DNA of 64,000 nucleotides from Sphingobium arseniciresistens (GTDB lineage Bacteria; Pseudomonadota; Alphaproteobacteria; Sphingomonadales; Sphingomonadaceae): NCBI GenBank assembly GCA_029167225.1, contig JARFNK010000001.1, positions 186,001-250,000 on the forward strand, given 5' to 3'. Positions 20,718 through 29,730 of the stretch are shown piece after piece; positions within the stretch are counted from its first letter, which is position 1; each line of letters opens with the position of its first letter. The notes beneath the pieces were generated by a model. The model made no database searches, was not told the DNA's origin, and saw nothing but the letters and a program-made list of their open reading frames with translations. The position numbers and the translations under genes are program-made.

Positions 20718-21227
20718 ATGAGAAGGATTTTGCTAAGGGTAATCCCATGTGTCGCCGCATCGCTGGCGACCCCGGCTCTGGCATCAGGGCAGGAGGCGCC
20801 CATATCCGTGACGGCGCCGAACCTGACCGTCCAGCAATGGTCCGCCAATGTCGGCACCTCGCTGGCCCGCAGCCTGAAACGGGCGCCGATCAACTGGGGC
20901 CATGAAGGCGTCGCCACGGTTCGGTTCGAATGCAACGAAAATGGCAAGCCGACCGCCATCAGGCTCCACCAATCATCTGGCGACAGCCAGGTCGATCAGG
21001 CCGCGAAATGGGCCGTCCGCCATGCCCGCTCGCTCCACCCCCTGCCCGCCCGCATGGACAAGGCGCCACGGGTGGAGGCCATGATCCTGGTTGCCAACAG
21101 CCAGGAATTTTATGACGAGCATATGTACCGCCTGGAACGGACCGCGGCCGACCGGCGCGGCAAGAGCCTGGCATCCATCGGCCAGATGGCGATGAACGTC
21201 AGGATCGTCCCCGTCGGCGAACCATGA
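20718..21227 (+). CDS. Stand-alone periplasmic TonB C-terminal domain protein
   Basis: A 169-residue protein with a signal peptide (MRRILLRVIPCVAASLATPALA) and one TonB-C-like domain (about 60-125, with VATVRFECNENGKPTAIRL and the following helix). It lacks the membrane anchor and Pro-rich spacer of true TonB, so it cannot transduce energy by itself. It may bind TonB-box-like peptides or serve an unrelated role. The ATG at 20718 has a GGAG site 8 bases upstream. The preceding intergenic stretch is strikingly A+T-rich. Confidence 0.78.
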   Translation: MRRILLRVIPCVAASLATPALASGQEAPISVTAPNLTVQQWSANVGTSLARSLKRAPINWGHEGVATVRFECNENGKPTAIRLHQSSGDSQVDQAAKWAVRHARSLHPLPARMDKAPRVEAMILVANSQEFYDEHMYRLERTAADRRGKSLASIGQMAMNVRIVPVGEP

Positions 21228-21259
21228 ACCACCTTGCGATCTACGGATGATAGGCACCT

Positions 21260-21307
21260 GTGATACGATCCTCCCTGCGATCAGGAGCGCTGGGAGGATC
21301 GCATCAC
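21260..21307. repeat. 16-bp inverted repeat
   Basis: Arms 21260-21275 and 21292-21307 match at 15 of 16 positions around a 16-nt loop. It lies just downstream of the TonB-C gene and may act as a terminator, although no T-run follows directly. Confidence 0.6.
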
Positions 21308-21424
21308 GTTTAAGAGCATCCCGCTTTTATCGAGGTCACTTCCCCCCGTTCGGCTCGGCGCTCTGATCGTCCGGCCTCTTAGGTATCACGCTCTCCACGA
21401 GCTTCGCGAGGCAAAGCCCTGCTA

Positions 21425-21531
21425 CTAGAGCAGATTCCCATCCGATTGCATCGGTTCGGCTGCTCTAAGCTTTTGGTTTACCGCATTTTCCGAGCCAGCA
21501 GCCGATTCCGTCTGCTTAGAAAATGCTCTAG
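21425..21531. repeat. Compound palindromic intergenic element
   Basis: Outer arms CTAGAGCA (21425-21432) and TGCTCTAG (21524-21531) enclose two further hairpins: TAGAGCAG/CTGCTCTA (21426-21467) and GCATTTTC/GAAAATGC (21483-21526). This nested layout is typical of dispersed alphaproteobacterial palindromic elements. Confidence 0.7.
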
Positions 21532-21540
21532 CGGCGAAGA

Positions 21541-22413
21541 TCAGGCGAATTGACCGGGCAGTGTCGCGGGCTCTTCCCGCGCCATCACGTCGCGGGCCGA
21601 CCAGTTGCGCCCGTCATAGCGATATTCGACATGGTTGCCGCGCTGGAAGCCGGCGCCATCCCAGACGATCACCTGGAGTTCTATCTCGTTATTGTGGCGG
21701 ACATGGAGCCAGTTGAAGCTCTGCGGCTCGGCATTGCGCAGCCGGGTCGAGGTCGCCGTGCCGGCCTGGATGATGAGCGCACGCCCGGCCTTTTCCACCA
21801 TCTTGTAGGCGGCCTCGGCATAGGTGCGATGGAAATGGCCGGCGAGCGCGATGTGGATGCCCGCCTCGCACGCGGCCTTCACCGCGTCGTCATGCTGCCC
21901 GACCGCCTCGGTCAGTTCATTGCCCCGGCCGATCGGCATGGCGAACAGCGGGTGATGGGTCACGAGAATGCGGGTCTTGTCCTGCGCGACCTTTGCAAAG
22001 CGATCCTGCAGCATCCGCATCTGCTCGTGATTGATCCGCCCGTCCTTGATGGTCAGCGACCGCGCGGTGTTGATGCCGAGAATGGCGACCTCATCATCCT
22101 CGAACCAGGGGCACAGATCATTGCCGATATAGCGCTTGTACCGCTTGAGCGGCGCGGCGAAGCGGCGAAAGACGTCGTAGAGCGGGATGTCGTGGTTGCC
22201 CGGAATGGCGAGCACGCGGAGCCCCGCCGCGCGCAGCCGGTTCAGATAGGCGGACGCCTCCTTGAACTGCGCGACCCGCGCGCGCTGCGTGAAGTCGCCG
22301 CTGATGATGACGAGATCGGGCCGGCGTTCCTCCAGCCAGGCCTGTGTTGCCGAGACGATCCTGGGATCATGCGCGCCGAAATGAATATCGGAAAGATGGG
22401 CGATGCGGGCCAT
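21541..22413 (-). CDS. Calcineurin-like metallophosphoesterase
   Basis: A 290-residue cytoplasmic phosphoesterase with the complete two-metal motif set: DIH (9-11), GD (39-40), GNHD (72-75), THHP and GHFH. Family members hydrolyse phosphodiesters such as cyclic nucleotides or UDP-sugars; the substrate cannot be read from sequence. It is divergent from the lipid-kinase gene across 91 bases that must contain both promoters. Confidence 0.92.
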   Translation of the reverse strand: MARIAHLSDIHFGAHDPRIVSATQAWLEERRPDLVIISGDFTQRARVAQFKEASAYLNRLRAAGLRVLAIPGNHDIPLYDVFRRFAAPLKRYKRYIGNDLCPWFEDDEVAILGINTARSLTIKDGRINHEQMRMLQDRFAKVAQDKTRILVTHHPLFAMPIGRGNELTEAVGQHDDAVKAACEAGIHIALAGHFHRTYAEAAYKMVEKAGRALIIQAGTATSTRLRNAEPQSFNWLHVRHNNEIELQVIVWDGAGFQRGNHVEYRYDGRNWSARDVMAREEPATLPGQFA

Positions 22414-22504
22414 GAATGGGGTAACGGCTGCAGCGCCCGATGGTTTCGGCGCAATTTTTCCGCAGTGCAGCGGAGCCTATGCCAATGCGGCGAGTTGTTA
22501 TGGT

Positions 22505-23401
22505 ATGGAAACGAAGCCGCTCCCGCGCGAAGCCGCGCTGATCGTCAACACCCATTCCCGCAAGGGAGAGGCACTGTTCAAGGAAGCGAAGGCGCGTCTC
22601 GAGGAGGCCGGCATGACGCTGGTCGCCGCCCATGCGGTGAAAGACCCCGCGCACCTCAACGACACCGTGCGGCAGGCGGTGCGCGATGGCGCGCCGATGG
22701 TGATCGTCGGCGGCGGCGACGGGTCGCTCTCCGGCACGGTGGACGAACTGGTCGGCCATGGCTGCGTCTTTGCGGTGCTGCCGCTGGGCACGGCGAACAG
22801 CTTTGCCCGCACCTTGGGCCTGCCGCTCGACCTCCCCGGCGCGGTGGAGGTGATCGCGACCGGGCGGCGGCGGCGCATCGACCTGGGCATGATCGACGGC
22901 GACTATTTCGTGAATGCGGCCTCGCTGGGTCTCTCGCCGATGATCGGCGATACCGTGCCGCACAGGCTCAAGCGCTATCTCGGCCGCGTCGGCTATCTGC
23001 TGTGGGCGGTGAAATGCTCGATCGGCTTCCGCGCGTTCCAGCTTGTGATCGACGATGGCAGCGGCGAACAGCGCATGTGGTCGACCGAGGTGCGGGTGCT
23101 TAACGGCCCCTATCATGGCGGCGTCGAACTCTCCGACGATGCCGCGGTCGACAGCGGCGAACTGGTGGTCCAGGCGGTGGTGGGCAAGAGCCATATGCGG
23201 CTGGCGTGGGACTGGTACGCGAAATTCTTCAAGCTGCGTGATCGCAATGCCCATACGCAGGAATTTCGAGGCCGCGCGATCCGGCTGTCGACCCGGCCGC
23301 AGCAGCGCATCTCGATCGACGGCGAAGTGCTGGCGAAGACCCCCGTGACCGCGAAGGTAGCGGAAAAGGCGATAGAGGTGGCGGTGCCGGCCGGCGGCTA
23401 A
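22505..23401 (+). CDS. Diacylglycerol/lipid kinase family protein
   Basis: A 298-residue DAGK-catalytic-domain protein related to YegS and bacterial lipid kinases that phosphorylate lipid hydroxyls at the membrane. The signature GGGDGS (69-74) follows the N-terminal ALIVNTHSRKG strand, and LPLGTANSFART supplies the second nucleotide-binding loop. The ATG at 22505 is preferred because the frame's upstream extension is not conserved-looking. Substrate (diacylglycerol, sphingoid base or other) is open; sphingomonads contain sphingolipids, so a sphingoid-base substrate is possible but unproven. Confidence 0.9.
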   Translation: METKPLPREAALIVNTHSRKGEALFKEAKARLEEAGMTLVAAHAVKDPAHLNDTVRQAVRDGAPMVIVGGGDGSLSGTVDELVGHGCVFAVLPLGTANSFARTLGLPLDLPGAVEVIATGRRRRIDLGMIDGDYFVNAASLGLSPMIGDTVPHRLKRYLGRVGYLLWAVKCSIGFRAFQLVIDDGSGEQRMWSTEVRVLNGPYHGGVELSDDAAVDSGELVVQAVVGKSHMRLAWDWYAKFFKLRDRNAHTQEFRGRAIRLSTRPQQRISIDGEVLAKTPVTAKVAEKAIEVAVPAGG

Positions 23402-23492
23402 AGGGATTTCCAATCAGATGCTGCCATCTGACCGACCGGACATCGCGTAAGACCAAGCCGCTCCCGATCAGCGGCACGGCATCCCGCACATA

Positions 23493-23786
23493 TCAGCGGA
23501 AGTTGTCGGCGTAGGCCTGCAGCTTCAGCGTCTTAGGCGCGGTGGGGATCAGCGTGAAGGCAATGCCGTTCTTCTGCGCATAGGCGATGGCCGCCTCGGC
23601 ACTGGCGAAGGTCAGGCGAAGCTGTTGCTGCGTGTCGCCAGAGCCTGCCCAGCCGGTCAGCGGATCGGCCTGCTTGGCCTCGGCAGGTGCATATTCCAGC
23701 ACCCAGGTATTGGTCAGGGCCTTGCCGGACTGCATGGCGTTCTTGGGGATCTGATAGATACGCGCGCTCACGCTGGGACTCCGCAT
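23493..23786 (-). CDS. NDUFS4-like ETC complex I subunit
   Basis: A 97-residue protein of the ETC complex I conserved-region family (bacterial homologue of the 18-kDa NDUFS4 accessory subunit of NADH dehydrogenase). The pattern ARIYQIPKNAMQSGK, WVLEY and LTFASAEAAIAYA is characteristic. A GTG at 23771 (start VSARIYQ) is a likely alternative start. Its presence supports an alphaproteobacterial host. It follows hrpB by 69 bases. Confidence 0.88.
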   Translation of the reverse strand: MRSPSVSARIYQIPKNAMQSGKALTNTWVLEYAPAEAKQADPLTGWAGSGDTQQQLRLTFASAEAAIAYAQKNGIAFTLIPTAPKTLKLQAYADNFR

Positions 23787-23855
23787 TGGACTTGGCTTGG
23801 CTGTGATATCCCCCGTTGCCCCAGCGGGCGGGGTGCCGTCAAGCGTGGCGCGCCA

Positions 23856-26357
23856 TCATTTGCGGCGCGCGTCAGCCCTTTTCGTGCGCAAGGTGGCCGA
23901 TGCGCCCGCCGGATCGTCCGGCCAGGGGTGCCGTGGGTAGCGCCCGCGCATTTCCTTGGCGATCTCCGCCCAGCTGCCGGCCCAGAAGCCCGGCAGGTCG
24001 CGCGTCGTCTGCATCGGCCGGCCGGCGGGCGAGGTGAGGCTGAGCACCAGCGGGATACGCTCCACGCCCACGACGGGATGCTCCGCGAGGCCGAAGAGCG
24101 CCTGCACGCGCAGTTCCACGCGCGGGCCACCTTCCGCGCCATAGTCGATATCGTGGCTGCTGCCGGCGGGCGAACGGAATTCAGGCGGTGCAAGCCGGTC
24201 GATCCGCTGCTTCACATCCCAGCCGAGCAGCCCATCGAGCGTGCCCGACAGCGCCGAACGGTCGATGTCCGACAGCCGCCGCCGACCGGCCAGCAGGGGC
24301 GGCAGCCACTCCCCGATGCTGCCCAGCAGCGCCGCGTCGGACAGGCTCTCCTCGCCGGAAAAGGCGGCGCGGGTGCGCAGCGCGCGGGCGGCATCCGACC
24401 ATGGCAGCAGGTCCAGCCCGCCGCTGCGCACCCCTTCCGTCAGCGCGGCGACGATCGCTGCCGGATCCGGCCGGTCGTCGGGGCCGCTCGACAGCCGCAC
24501 CGCGCCGATGCGGCGCTCGCGCAATGTCTCCACTCCGCCGGTCTCCGGGCGGAAGCGCACCAGCTTGCGCTCCTCGATGCGGTGGGGGAACAGCGCGAGC
24601 ACATCCCCCTCTTCCACCGGCGCGGCGGAGAGGATGCGCGCGCCCGCCGCGCTGCCCTGCACCTCGCCCACCGCCAGCCATGCCTCGCGCGCGAGCGGGC
24701 TCAGCGGATCGAGCCGGAAGCCCCGCCCGCCGATGCTGATCCATTCCGCGCCATCGGCCGAGCGGCGCCTGGCGACGCGATCCGGGAAGGCGAGCGCGAG
24801 GCAGAGGCCCACGGCATCCTCGCCATGACCCTGGCCACTGCGGGCGTCGCGGCCATCCCCCTGCGCCATCGCATCCCCGCCTTCCACCATGCGCGACCAG
24901 CGCTTCGCCAGATTGCGCCCGGCCTCGGCCCGTTTGCCACTTTCCTGCCGCCAGCGGCGGCGGCGCAGGGTGAGGTCGGTATCGCTGCCGCCAAGCCCGC
25001 GCTCGCCCAGCAGCACGGCGACCTCGGCCGCGCTGCGCGCCATCCCCTGCTCGCCGGCGCGCACCAGCATATGGGCGATGCGCGGCGCGAGCGGCAGGCG
25101 GGCGATCGCCCGGCCATGGGGGGTGATGCGGCCATCCGCGTCGATCGCCTCCAGCGCCTGCAACCGCGCCTTGCCCTCTGCCAGCGCGGCGACGGGTGGC
25201 GGATCGATCCAGCGCAGGCTCGCCGGGTCCGCCACGCCCCATTGCGCGCAATCGAGCAACAGGGCGGAGAGATCGCTTTCCAGCATTTCCGGCGGATCGA
25301 AAGGCGGGAGCCCGGCATTGGCCCCTGCTTCCCACAACCGATAGGCTACGCCGGGACGCTGCCGCGCGGCGCGGCCGGCGCGCTGGGTGACGGCGGCCTG
25401 GCTGGCCTTTTCGGTGACGAGGCGCGTGACACCCGCCGACCGGTCATAGCGCGGGCGGCGGGCAAGGCCGCTGTCGACGACGATGCGCACGCCGTCGATG
25501 GTCAGGCTGGTCTCGGCGATGCTGGTCGCCAGCACGATCTTGCGCCGGCCCTGCGGATCGGGGCGGATCGCCGCGCGCTGGTCCGCCGGCTCCAGCGAGC
25601 CGTGCAGCCGGTGGAGCGTGATGCCGCCGCCGACAGTCTCCAGCCGCTCGGCCGTACGCTCGATCTCCGCGACACCGGGCAGGAAGGCGAGGATGTCCCC
25701 CTCCGCTTCCTCGGCCAGCGCGCGGCGGATGGCGGCGGCCATCTCGTCCTCGATGCGGGCGGTGGCCGAGCGGCCGACATGGCGCAGTTCCAGCGGCTGG
25801 ATGCGCCCTTCGCTCTCGACCACCGGGGCATCGCCGGGCGTGCCCTCCTCGCGCATCAGCGCCGCGAATCGCGCGCCGTCCAACGTCGCCGACATGGCGA
25901 GCAGGCGCAGGTCCGGTCGCAGCGCCGCCTGTGCATCGAGCGCGAGGGCGAGGCCGAAATCGCTGTCGAGGCTGCGCTCATGCACTTCGTCGAAGAGCAC
26001 GGCGGAGACGCCCGACAGCTCCGGGTCGTCCTGAATGCGGTTGCGGAAGATGCCCTCGGTCAGGACGAGGATGCGCGTCCTGGCCGACTGGCGGCTGTCC
26101 ATGCGCGTGGCGTAGCCGACGATGCCGCCCGGCGCCTCGCCCATCTGCTGCGCGATCCGCTCGGCAGCCGCGCGGGCGGCAAGGCGGCGGGGGGAGAGCA
26201 GCAATATCTGTCCGTCGCACCAGCCTTCATCGAGCAGTGCCGGCGCCACCGCCGTCGTCTTGCCTGCGCCCGGCGGGGCGACCAACACGGCGTTGCTGCG
26301 CACGCGCAGGGTCTCCAGCAGATCGGGCAATATGGCGTGAATGGGCAGGCTGGTCAT
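23856..26357 (-). CDS. hrpB: ATP-dependent helicase HrpB
   Basis: A DEAH-box helicase of 833 residues. Walker A APPGAGKTT (27-35), the DEVHERS box (123-129), the SATLDG motif III and the QRAGRAAR motif VI are all visible, followed by the HA2 region and the HrpB C-terminal domain. The ATG at 26357 (MTSLPIHAIL) is chosen over an upstream alternative at 26378. The role of HrpB is poorly defined in any bacterium. Confidence 0.94.
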   Translation of the reverse strand: MTSLPIHAILPDLLETLRVRSNAVLVAPPGAGKTTAVAPALLDEGWCDGQILLLSPRRLAARAAAERIAQQMGEAPGGIVGYATRMDSRQSARTRILVLTEGIFRNRIQDDPELSGVSAVLFDEVHERSLDSDFGLALALDAQAALRPDLRLLAMSATLDGARFAALMREEGTPGDAPVVESEGRIQPLELRHVGRSATARIEDEMAAAIRRALAEEAEGDILAFLPGVAEIERTAERLETVGGGITLHRLHGSLEPADQRAAIRPDPQGRRKIVLATSIAETSLTIDGVRIVVDSGLARRPRYDRSAGVTRLVTEKASQAAVTQRAGRAARQRPGVAYRLWEAGANAGLPPFDPPEMLESDLSALLLDCAQWGVADPASLRWIDPPPVAALAEGKARLQALEAIDADGRITPHGRAIARLPLAPRIAHMLVRAGEQGMARSAAEVAVLLGERGLGGSDTDLTLRRRRWRQESGKRAEAGRNLAKRWSRMVEGGDAMAQGDGRDARSGQGHGEDAVGLCLALAFPDRVARRRSADGAEWISIGGRGFRLDPLSPLAREAWLAVGEVQGSAAGARILSAAPVEEGDVLALFPHRIEERKLVRFRPETGGVETLRERRIGAVRLSSGPDDRPDPAAIVAALTEGVRSGGLDLLPWSDAARALRTRAAFSGEESLSDAALLGSIGEWLPPLLAGRRRLSDIDRSALSGTLDGLLGWDVKQRIDRLAPPEFRSPAGSSHDIDYGAEGGPRVELRVQALFGLAEHPVVGVERIPLVLSLTSPAGRPMQTTRDLPGFWAGSWAEIAKEMRGRYPRHPWPDDPAGASATLRTKRADARRK

Positions 26358-26423
26358 CACCGCCCCCTCTCGCGCCAATCGCGACTCGCCGCAATCCCCA
26401 TCGGCATAACTACGGCGGCGTTG

Positions 26424-26792
26424 CTACGCCTCGGCCTCGACCGCGCGTTCCTGCCGCTCGGCCCACCAGCGGCGGATGCGCAGGTAGAGGAAGATCACAG
26501 TCGGCATCGCCATGGTGTTGAAGATGTCGTGGCGGGAGGCGGGCCAGTTGCTTTCGATGCTGCCGACCGGCTGGTTCATGTCGATGAACTCGTTGATGAG
26601 TTCCGCCACCAGCAGCAGCGCCCATGGCAAGATGTTGTCGAGCGAGCGCCGGGTGGCGGCCGCCGCCGCGAGCCAGCCGATGATGCCGACATGGATGTGC
26701 AGCGCATCGGGCGACAGATCCAGCCAGGCCTCGATCGCCCGCTTGCAGTCGCCCCAGACGGTCGCGACCTTGGCAAGGTGCATATGGTTCAC
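26424..26792 (-). CDS. Small membrane protein
   Basis: A 122-residue protein with two or three hydrophobic segments (IHVGIIGWLAAAAAT, ILPWALLLVAELINEFI and MAMPTVIFLYL). Translation may begin at a GTG overlapping the upstream transporter stop codon (GTGA), implying coupling, or at the ATG at 26783. I do not recognise the family; the conserved-looking ELINEFIDM and SRHDIFNT stretches recall small lipid- or VanZ-like integral proteins, but this is not a firm assignment. Confidence 0.75.
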   Translation of the reverse strand: MNHMHLAKVATVWGDCKRAIEAWLDLSPDALHIHVGIIGWLAAAAATRRSLDNILPWALLLVAELINEFIDMNQPVGSIESNWPASRHDIFNTMAMPTVIFLYLRIRRWWAERQERAVEAEA

Positions 26793-27574
26793 AGCTTCGC
26801 CCGGAAGGGCGTGAAGTCGGTGCCCTTGTCGAAGATGTCGAGCCCCTCGCGCCGCTTGAGGCCGTTCACCACCATATAGGTCACGGGGGTCAGCACCGCT
26901 TCCCAGCCGACCTTCATCGCCCAGTTCGTGACCATCACCGTCAGCACCTGATCATGGCTCCATATGCCGAGGAAGGCGAGCGGGTAGAAGAGCAGGCTGT
27001 CCACCCCCTGCCCCACCACCGTCGATCCGATGGTGCGCATCCACAGATGCTTGCCGTCCGTCAGTAGCTTCATCCGCGCCATGACGAAGCTGTTGGCGAA
27101 CTCCCCGGCCCAGAAGGCGGCGAGCGAAGCGAAGACGATGCGCCAGGTATTGCCGAAGACCGACTCATAGGCCGCCTGCCCGCTCCAGCCCGGCGCGGGG
27201 GGCAGCGCGACGACCACGTAGCTCATCAACGCCATGAACAGCATCGCGCCGAAGCCCGCCCAGACACAGCGGCGCGCGCGCGCATAGCCATAGACTTCGG
27301 TCAGCACGTCACCCAACACATAGCCGAGCGGAAAGAACAGGATGCCCGCGCCGAAGGTGAAGCCGCCGACCGTCGCCAGCTTCGCCGCGCCGATCAGGTT
27401 GGAAAGCAGCAGGATCGCGACGAAGGCCGCCATCATGAAATCGAAATAGCGCAGCGGCCGGTTGCCCAGCGCCGTCGCGTCGAGCCGGTGGAGAGCCGAG
27501 GGGTCCGATGCGCCAGCGGCGCTGCTGTCATCTCGCAATTGCACAACGGCATCCTTATCGCAGTCATGCGTCAT
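26789..27574 (-). CDS. VUT/YhhQ-type queuosine precursor transporter
   Basis: An integral membrane protein of the DUF165/VUT (YhhQ) family, which imports 7-deazaguanine precursors such as preQ0/preQ1. About six hydrophobic segments are visible; GYVLGDVLTEVYGYARARR and FWAGEFANSFVMARMKL are family landmarks. The start is uncertain: ATG 27574 gives 261 residues, but the frame stays open to 27685 and the N-terminal 40 residues look poorly conserved. The right edge of the window carries queE, another 7-deazaguanine gene. Confidence 0.88.
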   Translation of the reverse strand: MTHDCDKDAVVQLRDDSSAAGASDPSALHRLDATALGNRPLRYFDFMMAAFVAILLLSNLIGAAKLATVGGFTFGAGILFFPLGYVLGDVLTEVYGYARARRCVWAGFGAMLFMALMSYVVVALPPAPGWSGQAAYESVFGNTWRIVFASLAAFWAGEFANSFVMARMKLLTDGKHLWMRTIGSTVVGQGVDSLLFYPLAFLGIWSHDQVLTVMVTNWAMKVGWEAVLTPVTYMVVNGLKRREGLDIFDKGTDFTPFRAKL

Positions 27575-27722
27575 TGCAATGGCGCAGGTGCAGGGCCTTT
27601 GCCGATGGATGTCAGATGCGCGGCCGCTGCCGGCCACCTCGATCACATCATCATCCGGGCAAAGTTGCAGGAACGCCATTTGCAAGCTGCCGCAGGCCCG
27701 CTATGGGCAGCGGGCGGCGAAT

Positions 27723-27799
27723 GGCCCCGTAGCTCAACTGGATAGAGCACCCGCCTTCTAAGCGGGATGTTGCGTGTTCGAGTCACGCCGGGGTCACCA
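27723..27799 (+). tRNA. tRNA-Arg (anticodon TCT)
   Basis: A standard cloverleaf: acceptor GGCCCCG/CGGGGTC, D-arm with AGCTCAACTGGATAGAGC, anticodon stem CCCGC/GCGGG with loop CTTCTAA, T-arm GCGTGTTCGAGTCACGC, and an encoded CCA end. Confidence 0.96.
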
Positions 27800-27859
27800 T
27801 TCCATCAAGCGAGGCGCCGCCCCAATCTTCAATCCGCCAAAAGCCTTGGCAATGGCGGC

Positions 27860-29443
27860 TCACGCCTTGGCGGACAGCGCGCTCAACTCCTCTAGGTCGA
27901 GGTCGCGCTCCAGTTCCTGCAGCACCTCCTCGTCGATGTCCCCGATGCGGTGGAGCCTGAGCAGCTCGGCGCGGCCGGCGGCGATCGCTTCCAGCACCAG
28001 GTCGAAATGTGCATGGAGCCGGTCGGCATAATGGTGCTCCCGCCCGGCATAGTCGAGGGAGATGGTCGCCCGGCTCTGATAGCGCGCGAGCAGCTGCGGG
28101 TGGATAAGCGTGCCATCATCGTCATAGGCGAGCGCTTCGACACGCTGCACCTGCGCCTGCGCCATCGCGGCCTCGGCCTGGCTCATGCTGAGCCGCGGGC
28201 GATCATAGTCGGGCTCGCTCAGCTGCGCCCAGCGGATGAGGCTCCCCAATGTCGTGCCCTGCATCAGGACCGTGCCCAGGATCACGCCGAACGCCGCCAC
28301 CAGCATGAAGTCACGGCCGGGAAAGCCATCGGGGACGCTGAGCGCCACCGCCAGCGTGACGACGCCGCGCATCCCCGCCCAGCTTAAAATCGTCGCGCTT
28401 CTTCCGCCCAGTCTTTTGTAGCGGCGAACGCCGGCCGCACGCAGCAGGTGGATGATCGCCTCCGATCCGAACACCCAGACGAAGCGCGCCGCGATGAGCG
28501 TCAGCACGATGATGAGGACCGGGATCGCCATATTGTCCAGCACCACGCCGAACCCGCCGACACGCTCGACCACGCCGCGCAGCGAGGAACCGATCAGCAT
28601 GAACACCGTCGCTTCCATGAGGAAGATCATCACGGCCCAGAACGCCGTCCCGCGTATCCGCACCGCCGCAGAAAAGAGGACATGCTGATACCAGCCGCAG
28701 ATGAGCCCCGTCGTCACCGTGGCGATCACGCCGGAGACATGGACCATTTCGCCCAGCAGATAGGCTGCCCAGGGCGCCAGCACGGAAGAAGCGATCATCA
28801 GATATTCGTCACCCAGCCGCCGGACCAGCAAAACCCAGGCCGCGCCGATCACCGCGCCGACCAGCATGCCGCCCAATGCGAGGATGAAAAAGCTTTCCAG
28901 CGCCAAGACGGCACTGAACGCGCCGGTGATCCCCGTGGCGATGGCGAAGCGGAAGAGGACGAGGCCGCTGGCATCGTTGAGAAGGCTCTCCCCTTCGAGC
29001 AGGATCGAGAGGCGCCGGGGCAATTTCACCCGTTGCAGCACGGCGCGGGCGGAGACGGCATCGGGGGGCGAGACGATCGCCCCGAGCGCGGCGCAGGCGG
29101 CCCAGGGCAGCGACGGCATCAGGGCATGGGCGACCAGGGCGACGACCAATGTGGTAAAGATGACCGCGCCGATCGCGAGCGACAGGATGCCGATCATATG
29201 GCGGTGCAGGTGCCGCAGCGCGATGAACCATGCGCCGTCCATCAGCAGGGGTGGCAGGAAGATGACCAGCACCAGTTCGGGATCGAGCGAAATGACGGGA
29301 AGGCCCGGCAGGAAGGCCAGGAGCGCGCCGCCGGTCAGCAGCGCGACCGCCGGCGGCAGGCCGAGCCTGTGCGCCACATAATGCAGGGCAATGATCGCCA
29401 GCAGCATCGCCACCAGCAGTTCAAACAATTGCATGGAATGCAT
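27860..29443 (-). CDS. NhaP-type Na+/H+ antiporter (CPA1 family)
   Basis: A 527-residue monovalent cation/proton antiporter with about 12 membrane helices and a cytoplasmic C-terminal tail of about 120 residues. Ion-binding motifs SPPDAVSA and EGESLLNDASG are present in the expected order. The tail is rich in Glu and Leu (EEVLQELERDLDLEEL) and may be regulatory. It converges on tRNA-Arg. Confidence 0.93.
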   Translation of the reverse strand: MHSMQLFELLVAMLLAIIALHYVAHRLGLPPAVALLTGGALLAFLPGLPVISLDPELVLVIFLPPLLMDGAWFIALRHLHRHMIGILSLAIGAVIFTTLVVALVAHALMPSLPWAACAALGAIVSPPDAVSARAVLQRVKLPRRLSILLEGESLLNDASGLVLFRFAIATGITGAFSAVLALESFFILALGGMLVGAVIGAAWVLLVRRLGDEYLMIASSVLAPWAAYLLGEMVHVSGVIATVTTGLICGWYQHVLFSAAVRIRGTAFWAVMIFLMEATVFMLIGSSLRGVVERVGGFGVVLDNMAIPVLIIVLTLIAARFVWVFGSEAIIHLLRAAGVRRYKRLGGRSATILSWAGMRGVVTLAVALSVPDGFPGRDFMLVAAFGVILGTVLMQGTTLGSLIRWAQLSEPDYDRPRLSMSQAEAAMAQAQVQRVEALAYDDDGTLIHPQLLARYQSRATISLDYAGREHHYADRLHAHFDLVLEAIAAGRAELLRLHRIGDIDEEVLQELERDLDLEELSALSAKA

Positions 29444-29730
29444 GGGACCGGCCTGAAACTATCGTGTTTCCGCCACCCTTAGCCGGCTGACACCCGCTGT
29501 CCAGTCACCTGTAAGGATGGGGCGTGGCGAGATCCGGCGCCGATAAGCCCTGCCTTCGACCTCGTCCAACCAGGCGCGATCATACGCCGCGCCGAAAAAC
29601 GTACAGAAACAAGGCCGGACCAGCCGGGCGCACTCTTGCGCGCCGCAACAACTCTGTTAGCATAAGCGACTGACCCCGGAAAACATGGGGACAATCCAGG
29701 AGAGGCCACCGTCGGTTTGGGGGCCGAATT

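Larger units (their letters stand above)
21228..21540. other. Repeat-rich intergenic region
   Basis: About 313 bases without a gene, between the convergent TonB-C and metallophosphoesterase genes. It holds a 16-bp inverted repeat near its left end and a compound palindromic element near its right end, both listed separately. No coding frame was supported. Confidence 0.7.

Noticed and set aside
23625-26879. Long + strand open frame antisense to hrpB
   Set aside because: The sense strand carries all helicase motifs. The antisense product is low-complexity and spans several genes without a coherent start.
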